NCBI GenBank assembly: GCA_902570155.1
Contig: CACFXU010000004.1
Location: 1-64,000 of the forward strand
DNA: 64,000 nt
Source: an uncultured Alphaproteobacteria bacterium
GTDB lineage: Bacteria > Pseudomonadota > Alphaproteobacteria > HIMB59 > GCA-002718135
Direction of reading: 5' to 3'
The notes beneath the pieces are model-generated. The model searched no databases. It saw only the letters and a program-made list of their open reading frames with translations, and was not told the origin of the DNA. Each line of letters opens with the position of its first letter. The stretch's first letter is position 1. Made by a program: the position numbers and the translations under genes. This document shows, one piece after another, positions 47,743 through 57,579 of this stretch.

Positions 47743-48569
47743 AACAATACCTAGATGCTTTAAGGTATTGTTATGATAATGGCTCTGATGTTGAAAGTAG
47801 AGCGGGTGGTGTTAGAAAGTCTTTTGGTTATCAAATGCATTATGATCTATCAAAAGGTTTTCCTGCAATAACGACTAAAAAACTAGCATGGAAATCTGTG
47901 GTATCAGAGTTATTGTGGTTTATCGAAGGTTCAGACGATGAGAGAAGACTTGCTGAAATTTTATACAATGATTCAAGAGAAAATTTAAAAGATAAAAAAA
48001 CTATTTGGACCCAAAATGCTCAAGCAGATTACTGGAAATCACAAGCGCGGTTTGAAGGAGATGTTGGAAAAATATATGGAGTTCAATGGAGAAATTTTAA
48101 TGGAGAAGATCAAGTCTTAAATCTAATTAAAGGACTCAAAGAAGATCCAAATGGAAGGCGTCATATTATTTCAGCATGGAATCCTCCAGAGATTAAAAAT
48201 ATGTCATTGCCAGCATGTCATGCATTTTCGCAATTTTTTATTTCTAATAACAAATTAAGTTGCCAATTATATCAAAGATCATGTGATATGTTTTTAGGAG
48301 TCCCCTTTAACATAGCTAGTTATAGTCTTTTAACTCATATGTTGGCAAGGGAGTGTAAATTAGAAGTTGGAACATTTATTCATTCTTTAGGAGATTTTCA
48401 TATTTATAAAGAACATTTTGAGCAGGTTAAAATCCAATTAGAAAGAGTACCTAAACAATTACCTGAGCTTCAATTTGAAACAAAAGATTTTTTTAAATAC
48501 AATGTAAATGATTTTAAATTAATAAACTATCAGCATCATGAAAAAATTGATGCTCTGATGAATGTTTAA
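47739..48569 (+). CDS. thyA: Thymidylate synthase ThyA
   Basis: This 276-residue enzyme makes dTMP from dUMP with methylene-tetrahydrofolate, giving dihydrofolate that FolA recycles. The catalytic Cys is C160 in LPACHAFSQFF. Other signatures are TTKKLAWKSVVSELLWFIEG, GRRHIISAWNPPEI, LYQRSCDMFLGVPFNIASYSLLTHM and HSLGDFHIYKEH. I chose the ATG at 47739, which overlaps the folA stop as ATGA and has GGGAAAG upstream, over a TTG at 47730. Its 3' end overlaps convergent mrp by four bases. Confidence 0.96.
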   Translation: MKQYLDALRYCYDNGSDVESRAGGVRKSFGYQMHYDLSKGFPAITTKKLAWKSVVSELLWFIEGSDDERRLAEILYNDSRENLKDKKTIWTQNAQADYWKSQARFEGDVGKIYGVQWRNFNGEDQVLNLIKGLKEDPNGRRHIISAWNPPEIKNMSLPACHAFSQFFISNNKLSCQLYQRSCDMFLGVPFNIASYSLLTHMLARECKLEVGTFIHSLGDFHIYKEHFEQVKIQLERVPKQLPELQFETKDFFKYNVNDFKLINYQHHEKIDALMNV

Positions 48570-49609
48570 TCCAGAGATTTTTTTAAGTTTTTAGCAATTG
48601 ATATAAATTTTTTTGAAATTTCACCATCTGGATTATCTATCAAAGCGGGTATTCCATTGTCTGATTGAATTCTTAAATTTGTATCAATTGGAATTTCTCC
48701 TAAAAAAGGTATTTTAGATTCTTCAGCTTCTTTTTTCACACCATCTTTTGAAAATATAAAATGTTTCTGATTACAATTATTACATATGAAATAACTCATA
48801 TTTTCAACAATACCAAGAATATCAACATTTACTTTTTTAAACATATTTATTCCTTTTCTAGCATCAGTAAGAGCTACATCTTGAGGTGTAGAAATTATAA
48901 TTGATCCTGAAAGTTTTGAACTTTGCGCCAAAGTAAGTTGAGCATCTCCAGTGCCTGGTGGCAGATCTATTATAAGGTAATCTAGTTCACCCCATTCAAC
49001 TCCATTAAACATTTGCTCTAATGCTTTCATGACCATTGGTCCTCTCCAAATTGTTGGAGCCTCAGAGTCAAGAATAAAACCAATAGACATCAATTTTATT
49101 CCATAATTTTCTAAAGGAACAAGTTTTTTGTATTCATTCATTATAGGTTTTTTTGAAATACCCATCATTCTTGGAATACTAGGACCATAAATATCTGCAT
49201 CAAGTAAGCCAATTTTAAGATCTAGTGATCTTAATGCTGTGGCAAGATTTACCGAAAATGTTGATTTTCCAACTCCCCCCTTACCACTAGCAATTGCTAA
49301 AATATTTTTTGCATCAATTTTAAATCTTTTACTATCATTATTATTTGTTTTAGTACTCTCTACATCTGAGTTTATAATTACGTTCACAGAAAGTATTCCA
49401 GAAATTTGCTCAACATTATTTTTAAGCAATCTTGCTATATTTAGATAAAGATCTTGTTTTTGACCTTTTACAAGTAAGGAAATGTTTACATTGCCATCTT
49501 TTACAACTGCAGAAATATTTTGATTTTTAGGATCAAAACTAAGATTTGTTTCAGGATCACTAAATTTCTTAGAAAATGTATAAATTAAAGATAAAATTTC
49601 ATCAGACAT
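48566..49609 (-). CDS. apbC: Mrp/ApbC iron-sulfur cluster carrier ATPase
   Basis: This 347-residue P-loop protein loads Fe-S clusters into target proteins. An N-terminal DUF59/MIP18-like domain (residues 1-85) is followed by the deviant Walker A GKGGVGKST (109-117), GLLDADIYGPSIPRMMG, DYLIIDLPPGTGDAQL and the cluster-binding pair in ICNNCNQKHF (near residues 267-275). It is also called Mrp or NBP35-like. It stands alone on the minus strand, divergent from hflK; the shared upstream region contains TATAAT at 49653-49658, usable by hflK. Confidence 0.94.
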   Translation of the reverse strand: MSDEILSLIYTFSKKFSDPETNLSFDPKNQNISAVVKDGNVNISLLVKGQKQDLYLNIARLLKNNVEQISGILSVNVIINSDVESTKTNNNDSKRFKIDAKNILAIASGKGGVGKSTFSVNLATALRSLDLKIGLLDADIYGPSIPRMMGISKKPIMNEYKKLVPLENYGIKLMSIGFILDSEAPTIWRGPMVMKALEQMFNGVEWGELDYLIIDLPPGTGDAQLTLAQSSKLSGSIIISTPQDVALTDARKGINMFKKVNVDILGIVENMSYFICNNCNQKHFIFSKDGVKKEAEESKIPFLGEIPIDTNLRIQSDNGIPALIDNPDGEISKKFISIAKNLKKSLD

Positions 49610-49695
49610 ACTTGATTTTTCCAGATTTACTCAAATATTAGTTATTAAATAATATAATTAGTGTTAGTAGATAGAGCCAATATTATCAATAATAT

Positions 49696-50802
49696 ATGAA
49701 CTGGAATAAAAATAACAACGACAATAATCCTTGGGGATCAGGTGGAAATAACAATCCTTGGGGTTCAGGAGGGTCTGGAGACGGTCCAAACAGAAGAGAT
49801 TTTGAAGATTCCATTAGAAAAGCAAAAGATAGATTTGGCAATTTTAAATTTGGTGGAAGGCGAAATCTCTCAATATTCTTAATAGTAGCTATTTTACTAT
49901 GGTTAGCTACTGGTTTTTATAGAGTTGAGCCTGATGAGCAAGGTGTAGAACTTTTATTTGGAAAGTGGAATGGTCAAACAACCGAGCCTGGATTACATTA
50001 CTTTTTTCCAACTCCAATCGGTCAAACTGTTACACCTAAAGTTGAAGTAATTAGAAAAATCAACGTTGGATTTAGAAGTGCAAGTGATCTTGGTTTTGGC
50101 TCAAATTCTAACGCAGAGAGAAAAGTAATTGAAGAAAGTCTAATGCTTACCGGTGACCAAAACATAGCAGATGTTGCATTCACAGTACTATTCAAAATAA
50201 AAGACGCTGGAAACTTTCTATTCAAGCTCAGAAATCCAGAACTTACCGTCAAAGATATGTCTGAAAGTGTTGTACGTGAAGTTGTGGGTCAAAGAGATCT
50301 TCAATTCTTACTTACCGAAGGTCGTCAAGAAGTTGAACAAGTTGTAAGAAATGAATTACAACTAGTTTTAGATTCCTATGAAAGTGGTGTTTTGATTCAA
50401 TCAGTACAGCTTCAAAGTGTTGATCCGCCCGATCAAGTTATTGATGCTTTTGATGAAGTTCAAAGAGCAAGACAAGATAAAGAAAGACTAGTTAACGAAG
50501 CAAACACTTATTTAAATAGAATTGTGCCTAACGCTCGTGGTGAAGCAGCCAAACTTGTTGAAGCTGCTACAGCATATAAAGAACAGGTAGTTAAACAAGC
50601 AGAAGGTGTGGCACAAAACTTTATAGATGTTTACAACAGTTACAAAGATGCAAAAGAAGTAACTAAAAGAAGAATTTATTTAGAAACTTTAAGAGAAGTT
50701 TTAGAAGGAAAAAACAAAATAATTTTAGATGATACTGGAAATGGACAGGGTGTAGTTCCTTATCTTCCATTGAATGAACTTAAAAAGTCAGGAAATAATT
50801 AA
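49696..50802 (+). CDS. hflK: HflK, subunit of the FtsH-regulating membrane complex
   Basis: This 368-residue SPFH/band-7 protein forms, with HflC, a large cage around the FtsH protease. A Gly/Asn/Trp-rich start with the repeated NNPWGSGG unit (residues 8-27) is followed by a membrane helix (about residues 58-75), the band-7 domain beginning YRVEPDEQGVELLFGKWNG and a long helical region with QRARQDKERLVNEANTYLNRIVPNARGEAAK. hflC starts one base after its stop. Confidence 0.94.
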   Translation: MNWNKNNNDNNPWGSGGNNNPWGSGGSGDGPNRRDFEDSIRKAKDRFGNFKFGGRRNLSIFLIVAILLWLATGFYRVEPDEQGVELLFGKWNGQTTEPGLHYFFPTPIGQTVTPKVEVIRKINVGFRSASDLGFGSNSNAERKVIEESLMLTGDQNIADVAFTVLFKIKDAGNFLFKLRNPELTVKDMSESVVREVVGQRDLQFLLTEGRQEVEQVVRNELQLVLDSYESGVLIQSVQLQSVDPPDQVIDAFDEVQRARQDKERLVNEANTYLNRIVPNARGEAAKLVEAATAYKEQVVKQAEGVAQNFIDVYNSYKDAKEVTKRRIYLETLREVLEGKNKIILDDTGNGQGVVPYLPLNELKKSGNN

Positions 50803-50803
50803 G

Positions 50804-51679
50804 ATGAGATTTAGTGCAAGAAATTTACTTATAGTTTTAGTTTTATTTATTCTTTTCCTTACTTTCACAGGAGCTTTTTTTATTGTAAATGAAACTAAGC
50901 AAGCTTTGGTGCTTCAATTTGGTGATCCAAGAAAAGTTGTTACAAAACCTGGCCTTCAATTTAAAATTCCATTTATTCAAGATGCTGTTTTTTTAGATTC
51001 TAGATTACTTAATCTCGATCCTCAACCTGAAGAAATGATACTTTCAGATCAAAAAAGAATTATTGTTGATTCATTTGCTAGATACAATATTGTTGATCCT
51101 CTAAAGTTTTATCAGACTGTTAGAAATGAAACTACTTTCTCGGATAGATTTGGCAGAATTATAAACGCAGCAGTAAGAGGTGTAATTGCACAATACTCTT
51201 TAACATCACTACTGAGTGATGAACGTATTAATATTATGAACGAAATTGAAAAACAAATTAAGGTTAATGAAAATTCTTTTGGTGTTAAAATTGTTGATAT
51301 TAGAATTGGAAGAACTGATTTAACTGAACAAGTATCTAATAACGTTTATCAAAGAATGCGCTCTGAACGTGAAAAAGAAGCAAATTTATTAAGAGCAGAA
51401 GGTGAAGAACTTTCTAAAGAAATTGTTGCATCAGCAGATAGACAACAAACAGTTATTCTAGCTGAAGCCGAAAGAACCTCCTCAATACTAAGAGGTGAAG
51501 GAGATGCCGCAAAAAACAGAATATTAGGTGATGCTTATAGTCGTGATGAGGAATTTTTTGATTTCTTAAGAACAATGCAAGCTTGTAAAGATACTTTTGG
51601 TGATACAGAGATGTCCATGGTAATTGCTCCTGGAGAAGTTTGTGAAAAGTTTTTTGGTGAAATAGATATCCAAAATTAA
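50804..51679 (+). CDS. hflC: HflC, subunit of the FtsH-regulating membrane complex
   Basis: This 291-residue SPFH/band-7 protein is the partner of HflK. It has one N-terminal membrane helix (about residues 6-27), the start FFIVNETKQALVLQFGDPRKVVTKPGLQFKIPF, VDIRIGRTDLTEQVSNNVYQRMRSEREKEANLLRAEGEE and the DEEFFDFLRTMQAC tail segment. I used the ATG at 50804, one base after the hflK stop; an in-frame TTG at 50774 lies inside hflK. The following small gene shares its last base. Confidence 0.95.
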   Translation: MRFSARNLLIVLVLFILFLTFTGAFFIVNETKQALVLQFGDPRKVVTKPGLQFKIPFIQDAVFLDSRLLNLDPQPEEMILSDQKRIIVDSFARYNIVDPLKFYQTVRNETTFSDRFGRIINAAVRGVIAQYSLTSLLSDERINIMNEIEKQIKVNENSFGVKIVDIRIGRTDLTEQVSNNVYQRMRSEREKEANLLRAEGEELSKEIVASADRQQTVILAEAERTSSILRGEGDAAKNRILGDAYSRDEEFFDFLRTMQACKDTFGDTEMSMVIAPGEVCEKFFGEIDIQN

Positions 51680-51879
51680 TGTTTGAAATTTTACTAATAA
51701 GCATAGGTCTAGTGCTGATCATTGAAGGCATTCTCTATTTTTTTTTAGCGAACAATTTAAAGAAATATCTCGATATGCTTTCTCTAATTAATCCTCAAAC
51801 TGTAAAAAATATTAGTTTATTTTTTGCTCTTCTAGGACTCTGCCTTATTTATTTCACGTTCAAATATTATGACAATTAA
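51679..51879 (+). CDS. DUF2065 small membrane protein
   Basis: This 66-residue protein has two membrane helices (about residues 2-22 and 43-61) and matches the DUF2065 (YjeT-like) pattern with GLVLIIEGILYFF near the start and a second hydrophobic half. The family is found between hflC and the periplasmic protease gene in many proteobacteria, as here. Its function is unknown; the location suggests a link with HflKC. It starts on the last base of hflC. Confidence 0.85.
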   Translation: MFEILLISIGLVLIIEGILYFFLANNLKKYLDMLSLINPQTVKNISLFFALLGLCLIYFTFKYYDN

Positions 51880-51880
51880 T

Positions 51881-53242
51881 ATGAGAATTAAATTTTTATT
51901 CTTAATTTCTATCTTATTTTCGAAACCATTACTTGCTGTACCCGAGAGTTTTGCTGATTTAGTAGAACAATTATCTCCTGCAGTAGTTAGTATTGCATCA
52001 ACTACTATTGTCGAAAATAATAACCAAAATCAAATACCACAATTTCCCGAAGGATCTCCCTTTGATGATTTTTTTAAAGAATATTTTGATCGTGATCAAA
52101 GACGATCACAACGACCAATGACAGGACTTGGTTCAGGTTTTATCATCAGTGAAGATGGTATAGTCGTCACAAATAATCATGTAATTGAAGGAGCTGATGA
52201 AATAACTGTTATTCTAAATGATGAAACAGAGTTTACAGCTGAATTACTTGGAAGAGATCCCAAAGCAGACATAGCTGTATTGAAAATTGATCCAAAAAAC
52301 AAAAAACTTACATATGTTGGTTGGGGAGACTCGGATAAGATGAGAGTTGGAGATTGGTCAATTGCAATTGGAAACCCTCTTGGTTTGGGAGGAACTGTCA
52401 CAGCAGGAATTATATCTGCAATCTCAAGAGATTTAGGCAGTGGACCATATGTTAAATTTTTACAAACAGATGCATCTATTAATCGTGGTAATTCTGGTGG
52501 ACCATTATTTAATTTAGATGGAGAGGTTATAGGAATTAATACGGCAATAGTTTCGCAAACAGGTGGAAGTATTGGCTTAGGATTTGCAATACCTACGAAC
52601 AGTGCCAAAAAAATAGTACAACAATTAAAAGATTTTGGAAAAACTAAGAGAGGTTGGTTAGGTGTACAAATTCAACCCGTTACAAAGGATTTTGCGGAAA
52701 GTCTTGGATTACCTGATCAAAAAGGTGCATTTATATCCAATGTTAATCCTAATGGACCCTCAAAAACTGCTGGATTAGAACCAGGAGATGTAATTTTAAA
52801 ATTTAATAATATAGAAATTAAAAAGATGCCTGATTTACCAAGAGTTGTTGCAGAGTCAGATGTAGGTTCCACTGCAATACTAGAAGTTTGGAGAAAAAAT
52901 AAAAAAATTCGTATTGAGGTAATATTAGGAGAATTACCTGGAGAGGTAGTTACGGAAAGAAAAACAACTACAAATATTGAAAAAAATTTAAAGATTGAGT
53001 CTTTAGGAATTACTATTGAAGATCATGAAAGTGGGGTTAAAGTCATTTCAATTGACGATATTGATAGTAGTTTACAAAATGGAGATATAATCACAGAAGT
53101 CAATAGAGAGGTTATTAACAATATGAATTCATTTGAAGAATTGGTAAATTCTTTAGAAAAAACAGGTAGATCCTCATTATTACTAAAAATAATTAGAAAT
53201 GATGAGCAAAATTGGGTAACAATTAAATTTAAGAATAATTGA
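51881..53242 (+). CDS. degP: Do-like periplasmic serine protease (DegP/DegQ)
   Basis: This 453-residue periplasmic protease and chaperone has a signal peptide (MRIKFLFLISILFSKPLLA), the trypsin-like triad His100 (TNNHVIEGADE), Asp130 (KADIAVLKID) and Ser205 (NRGNSGGPLFN), then two PDZ domains (from GWLGVQIQPVTKDFAESLGL and the SLGITIEDHESGVKVISI region). The ATG at 51881 lies one base after the DUF2065 stop and gives a clean signal peptide; an ATG four codons earlier (51869) is also possible. It follows hflKC, as in other alphaproteobacteria. Confidence 0.94.
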   Translation: MRIKFLFLISILFSKPLLAVPESFADLVEQLSPAVVSIASTTIVENNNQNQIPQFPEGSPFDDFFKEYFDRDQRRSQRPMTGLGSGFIISEDGIVVTNNHVIEGADEITVILNDETEFTAELLGRDPKADIAVLKIDPKNKKLTYVGWGDSDKMRVGDWSIAIGNPLGLGGTVTAGIISAISRDLGSGPYVKFLQTDASINRGNSGGPLFNLDGEVIGINTAIVSQTGGSIGLGFAIPTNSAKKIVQQLKDFGKTKRGWLGVQIQPVTKDFAESLGLPDQKGAFISNVNPNGPSKTAGLEPGDVILKFNNIEIKKMPDLPRVVAESDVGSTAILEVWRKNKKIRIEVILGELPGEVVTERKTTTNIEKNLKIESLGITIEDHESGVKVISIDDIDSSLQNGDIITEVNREVINNMNSFEELVNSLEKTGRSSLLLKIIRNDEQNWVTIKFKNN

Positions 53243-54162
53243 AAACTCAAATCTATTTTGTATTAGGACCTACTGCATCAGGAAAATCAAAATTTGCTCT
53301 AAGTCTAGCTAACAAACTAAATGGTGAGATTATAAATGCTGATAGTATGCAAATTTATCATGAGTTAAGTATCTTAACTGCTAGACCAACTTTAAATGAT
53401 CAAAAAAAAATCAATCACCATCTTTATGGTTTTGTAAAAGGCGATGTTAGATTTAATGTTCAAAAATGGTGCGAGGAAGCATCAAAAAAAATAAATTATT
53501 TGGTTGATAAAAATATAACTCCTATTTTAGTTGGAGGTACTGGTCTTTACATAGAATCTTTAATTAATGGAATAGTTTCAATTCCTTCTATTCCAGAAAA
53601 AGTAAAAATAGAATCAGATAAAATGATTTTAAAAATTGGTAAGGAAAATTTTTTAAATTTAGTTAAAGAGCTTGACAGTGATGCAATGGTTAATATTGAC
53701 CCAAACGATATTCAAAGAATAAGAAGAATATGGGAAGTAAATTTTTTCACTAAGAAAAAATTTAGTGACTGGAAAAAAAGTAAAAATAAAAATTTTATTA
53801 ATTTAAAAAATTACAAAATATTATTATTTCTTCCAGATAGAAAAGAAAATTATAGAAGAGTAGATCATAGAACACATTTAATGATGGAAGATGGTGCGAT
53901 AGAGGAAGTCAAAAATTTGCTTAAATTAAATTATAATAATAGTTTACCAATAATGAAAGCTCACGGAGTTCCTGAAATTCAATCTTACCTTAATAAAGAA
54001 GTATCAATTGAGGAATGTATTTCTAAAATACAGCAAGTAACAAGAAACTATGTAAAAAGACAACATACTTGGTGGAGATCTTCAAATCTTAATGTTTTTA
54101 AAAAATTTAATCAATTTCCGGACGAAATTGACTTAAAATCCATTAATTTAGAGCAAAATTGA
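53239..54162 (+). CDS. miaA: tRNA dimethylallyltransferase MiaA
   Basis: This 307-residue enzyme adds a dimethylallyl group to A37 of tRNAs that read UNN codons. It shows the P-loop FVLGPTASGKSKFA (residues 7-20), NADSMQIYHELSILTARPT, HHLYGFV, the LVGGTGLYIESLINGI segment and the late TRNYVKRQHTWWR. The start is TTG at 53239 in a TTGA overlap with the protease stop; no ATG fits, and the P-loop lies at the normal distance from this start. Confidence 0.94.
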   Translation: MKTQIYFVLGPTASGKSKFALSLANKLNGEIINADSMQIYHELSILTARPTLNDQKKINHHLYGFVKGDVRFNVQKWCEEASKKINYLVDKNITPILVGGTGLYIESLINGIVSIPSIPEKVKIESDKMILKIGKENFLNLVKELDSDAMVNIDPNDIQRIRRIWEVNFFTKKKFSDWKKSKNKNFINLKNYKILLFLPDRKENYRRVDHRTHLMMEDGAIEEVKNLLKLNYNNSLPIMKAHGVPEIQSYLNKEVSIEECISKIQQVTRNYVKRQHTWWRSSNLNVFKKFNQFPDEIDLKSINLEQN

Positions 54163-54209
54163 ACTAATTTATTGATTTTATTTTATCCACAGCCTATGAG
54201 CTAAATTCA

Positions 54210-55976
54210 ATGAATAATGAAATTACGGGCGCTGAAATTGTCTTAAAAAGCTTAGCTGAACAAGGCGTAGAAGTTGTATTTGGATATCCTGGCGGTGCAG
54301 TATTGCCCATATACGATACTTTATTTAAACAAAATTCAATTAAGCATGTTTTAGTAAGACAAGAAGGTGGCGCCATACATGCAGCTGAGGGTTATGCTAG
54401 ATCTACCGGTAAAACTGGAGTAGTTCTTGTTACATCAGGACCTGGTGCAACAAATGTTGTAACTGGTTTAACTGACGCAATGATGGATAGTGTACCTATA
54501 GTATGTATAACTGGACAGGTACCTCAACACTTAATTGGCAGTGATGCATTTCAAGAATGTGACACGACTGGTATAACGAGACCTTGTACAAAACATAATT
54601 ACTTAGTTAAAGATGTAAATAAATTATCTTCTGTATTTCATGAAGCATTTACTATCGCGCAAAATGGAAGACCAGGTCCTGTATTAATTGATATACCTAA
54701 AGATGTTCAATTTGCTTCTGGCACTTATGAAGAAAAAAATAAAATTATTATTCCCTCTCATAGATTGTTTGAACCAAGTCCTGATTTTGAAAAAAATAAA
54801 ATTGAAGAAGCAGTAGCATTAATATCACAAGCTAAAAAACCAATTTTTTATATTGGGGGTGGTTGTATTAACTCTGGTCCAAAGGCTTCAAAATTAGTTA
54901 GAGAATTTATAAATATGGTTGGATCACCAGTTACAATGACATTAATGGGTCTTGGAGTAGTAGGTTCATCAGATAAAAACTCACTTGGCATGCTTGGTAT
55001 GCATGGAATGTATGAAGCCAATATGGCTATGCATGAGTGTGATGTTATGATTAATATTGGAGCTAGATTTGATGATAGGGTAACTGGAAGACTTGATGCT
55101 TTCTCACCTAACTCAAAGAAAATTCATATTGATATCGATGAAAGTAATATCAATAAAACAATAAATGTTGATGTTCCAATAATAGGTGATGTTAAACAAG
55201 TTGTCGAAAAAATGATTTCGATCTGGAAAGACAAAAAATATAAAATAGATACTGTTTCACTGAAATTGTGGTGGGATAAAATAAATAAATGGAAAGAAAT
55301 AGATTGTTTAAACTACAACAATGAAGGTAAACAGATTAAGCCCCAGTATGCAGTTCAAAGACTCTATGAGTTAACAAAAAATACAAAAACATTTATTACT
55401 ACTGAAGTAGGCCAGCATCAAATGTGGGCTGCTCAATTCTATAAATTTGAGGAACCAAATAGATGGCTTACATCAGGTGGTTTAGGAACTATGGGTTACG
55501 GATTTCCCGCTGCAATTGGAGCTCAAGTTGGACATCCAGATGCCTTAGTAGTCGATATAGCGGGAGATGCCTCTATACTCATGAACATTCAAGAGATGAG
55601 CACAGCTGTTCAATATAGATTACCTGTGAAAATATTTATTTTAAACAATGAATACATGGGAATGGTAAGACAGTGGCAAGAACTTTTACATGGAGGAAGA
55701 TATTCCGAAAGTTATACTGATAGTTTACCTGATTTTGTAAAGTTAGCTGAGAGTTATAAAGCTGTTGGTTTAAGAGCAAAAACGACTGATGAACTTGATG
55801 ATGTAATAACTCAAATGATTGAAACAAAAAATACAGTTATTGCTGACATTTGGGTTACTAAAGAAGAGAATTGCTTTCCAATGATTCAAAGTGGTTCTGC
55901 TCATAATGAAATGATGTTAAGTAAAGATCAAAAACAAGATAAAAAATCAGCCGAAAAAGGAAAAATTTTAGTTTAA
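54210..55976 (+). CDS. ilvB: Acetolactate synthase large subunit
   Basis: This 588-residue thiamine-diphosphate enzyme makes acetolactate or acetohydroxybutyrate, the first common step to valine, leucine and isoleucine. It shows FGYPGGAVLPIYD, the catalytic Glu region VRQEGGAIHAAEGYAR, TSGPGATNVVTGLTDA, the FAD segment GARFDDRVTGRLDAF and the metal/ThDP motif GDASILMNIQEMSTA with NNEYMGMVRQWQEL. The small-subunit gene begins on its last base. No leader peptide with runs of branched-chain codons is visible in the 48 bases upstream. Confidence 0.96.
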   Translation: MNNEITGAEIVLKSLAEQGVEVVFGYPGGAVLPIYDTLFKQNSIKHVLVRQEGGAIHAAEGYARSTGKTGVVLVTSGPGATNVVTGLTDAMMDSVPIVCITGQVPQHLIGSDAFQECDTTGITRPCTKHNYLVKDVNKLSSVFHEAFTIAQNGRPGPVLIDIPKDVQFASGTYEEKNKIIIPSHRLFEPSPDFEKNKIEEAVALISQAKKPIFYIGGGCINSGPKASKLVREFINMVGSPVTMTLMGLGVVGSSDKNSLGMLGMHGMYEANMAMHECDVMINIGARFDDRVTGRLDAFSPNSKKIHIDIDESNINKTINVDVPIIGDVKQVVEKMISIWKDKKYKIDTVSLKLWWDKINKWKEIDCLNYNNEGKQIKPQYAVQRLYELTKNTKTFITTEVGQHQMWAAQFYKFEEPNRWLTSGGLGTMGYGFPAAIGAQVGHPDALVVDIAGDASILMNIQEMSTAVQYRLPVKIFILNNEYMGMVRQWQELLHGGRYSESYTDSLPDFVKLAESYKAVGLRAKTTDELDDVITQMIETKNTVIADIWVTKEENCFPMIQSGSAHNEMMLSKDQKQDKKSAEKGKILV

Positions 55977-56509
55977 TGAATAAATCTGTTTATGCTTCTC
56001 CTGATCAAGTATCAGAGACTAAAAGACATATATTAACTGTATTAGTTGATAATGAACCAGGTGTGTTAGCTAGAGTAATTGGAATGTTTTCTGGCAGAGG
56101 ATATAATATTGATAGTTTGAATGTAGCTGAAGTTAGTAATGATGAAAATATTTCAAGAATTACTATAGTAACTCATGGTACTTCAGAGGTTGTCAGTCAA
56201 ATTGAAAAACAGTTACTTAGAATTGTCCCTGTTCACAGTGTTACAAATCTAGACCAAGAAGGTAATTCAGTAGAAGCTGAAGTTGCTTTAGTTTATATTT
56301 ATATTTCTGATACAAACAAAAAAAAAGTCTATCAGCTTTGTGATTTATATAGAGCTAGAAAAATTGAAAATGAAAATAATACAACAATTTTTGAAATTGC
56401 TGGTGCCTCAGAAAGAGTGAATAGATTTATTAAAGAAATTAATGAAATTACAAAAGTAGAAATTGTTAGAAGTGGTCCCGTTGCAATATCATCAATAAAA
56501 AAAAAATGA
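55976..56509 (+). CDS. ilvN: Acetolactate synthase regulatory small subunit
   Basis: This 177-residue regulatory subunit binds valine and stimulates the large subunit. The N-terminal ACT domain reads HILTVLVDNEPGVLARVIGMFSGRGYNIDSLNVAE (about residues 18-52), followed by SRITIVTHGT and a C-terminal domain with FEIAGASERVNRFIKEI. It shares one base with ilvB. Its tail AAAAAATGAGGAGGAAT supplies the strong ribosome site of ilvC. Confidence 0.95.
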   Translation: MNKSVYASPDQVSETKRHILTVLVDNEPGVLARVIGMFSGRGYNIDSLNVAEVSNDENISRITIVTHGTSEVVSQIEKQLLRIVPVHSVTNLDQEGNSVEAEVALVYIYISDTNKKKVYQLCDLYRARKIENENNTTIFEIAGASERVNRFIKEINEITKVEIVRSGPVAISSIKKK

Positions 56510-57538
<1,029 letters not shown>

Positions 57539-57567
57539 ATGAAAGTTTAATAAAATTTCGATTAGTG

Positions 57568-57573
57568 TATAAT
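57568..57573 (+). promoter_or_regulatory. Possible -10 (TATAAT) for leuA
   Basis: TATAAT ends only seven bases before the leuA ATG at 57580, so a transcript from it would start at or next to the start codon (leaderless). No good -35 is visible, so this is weak. Confidence 0.35.
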
Positions 57574-57579
57574 TATAAA

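Noticed and set aside
54163..54209. Attenuator or T-box before ilvB
   Set aside because: The 47-base gap holds no leader peptide, T-box core or terminator hairpin.
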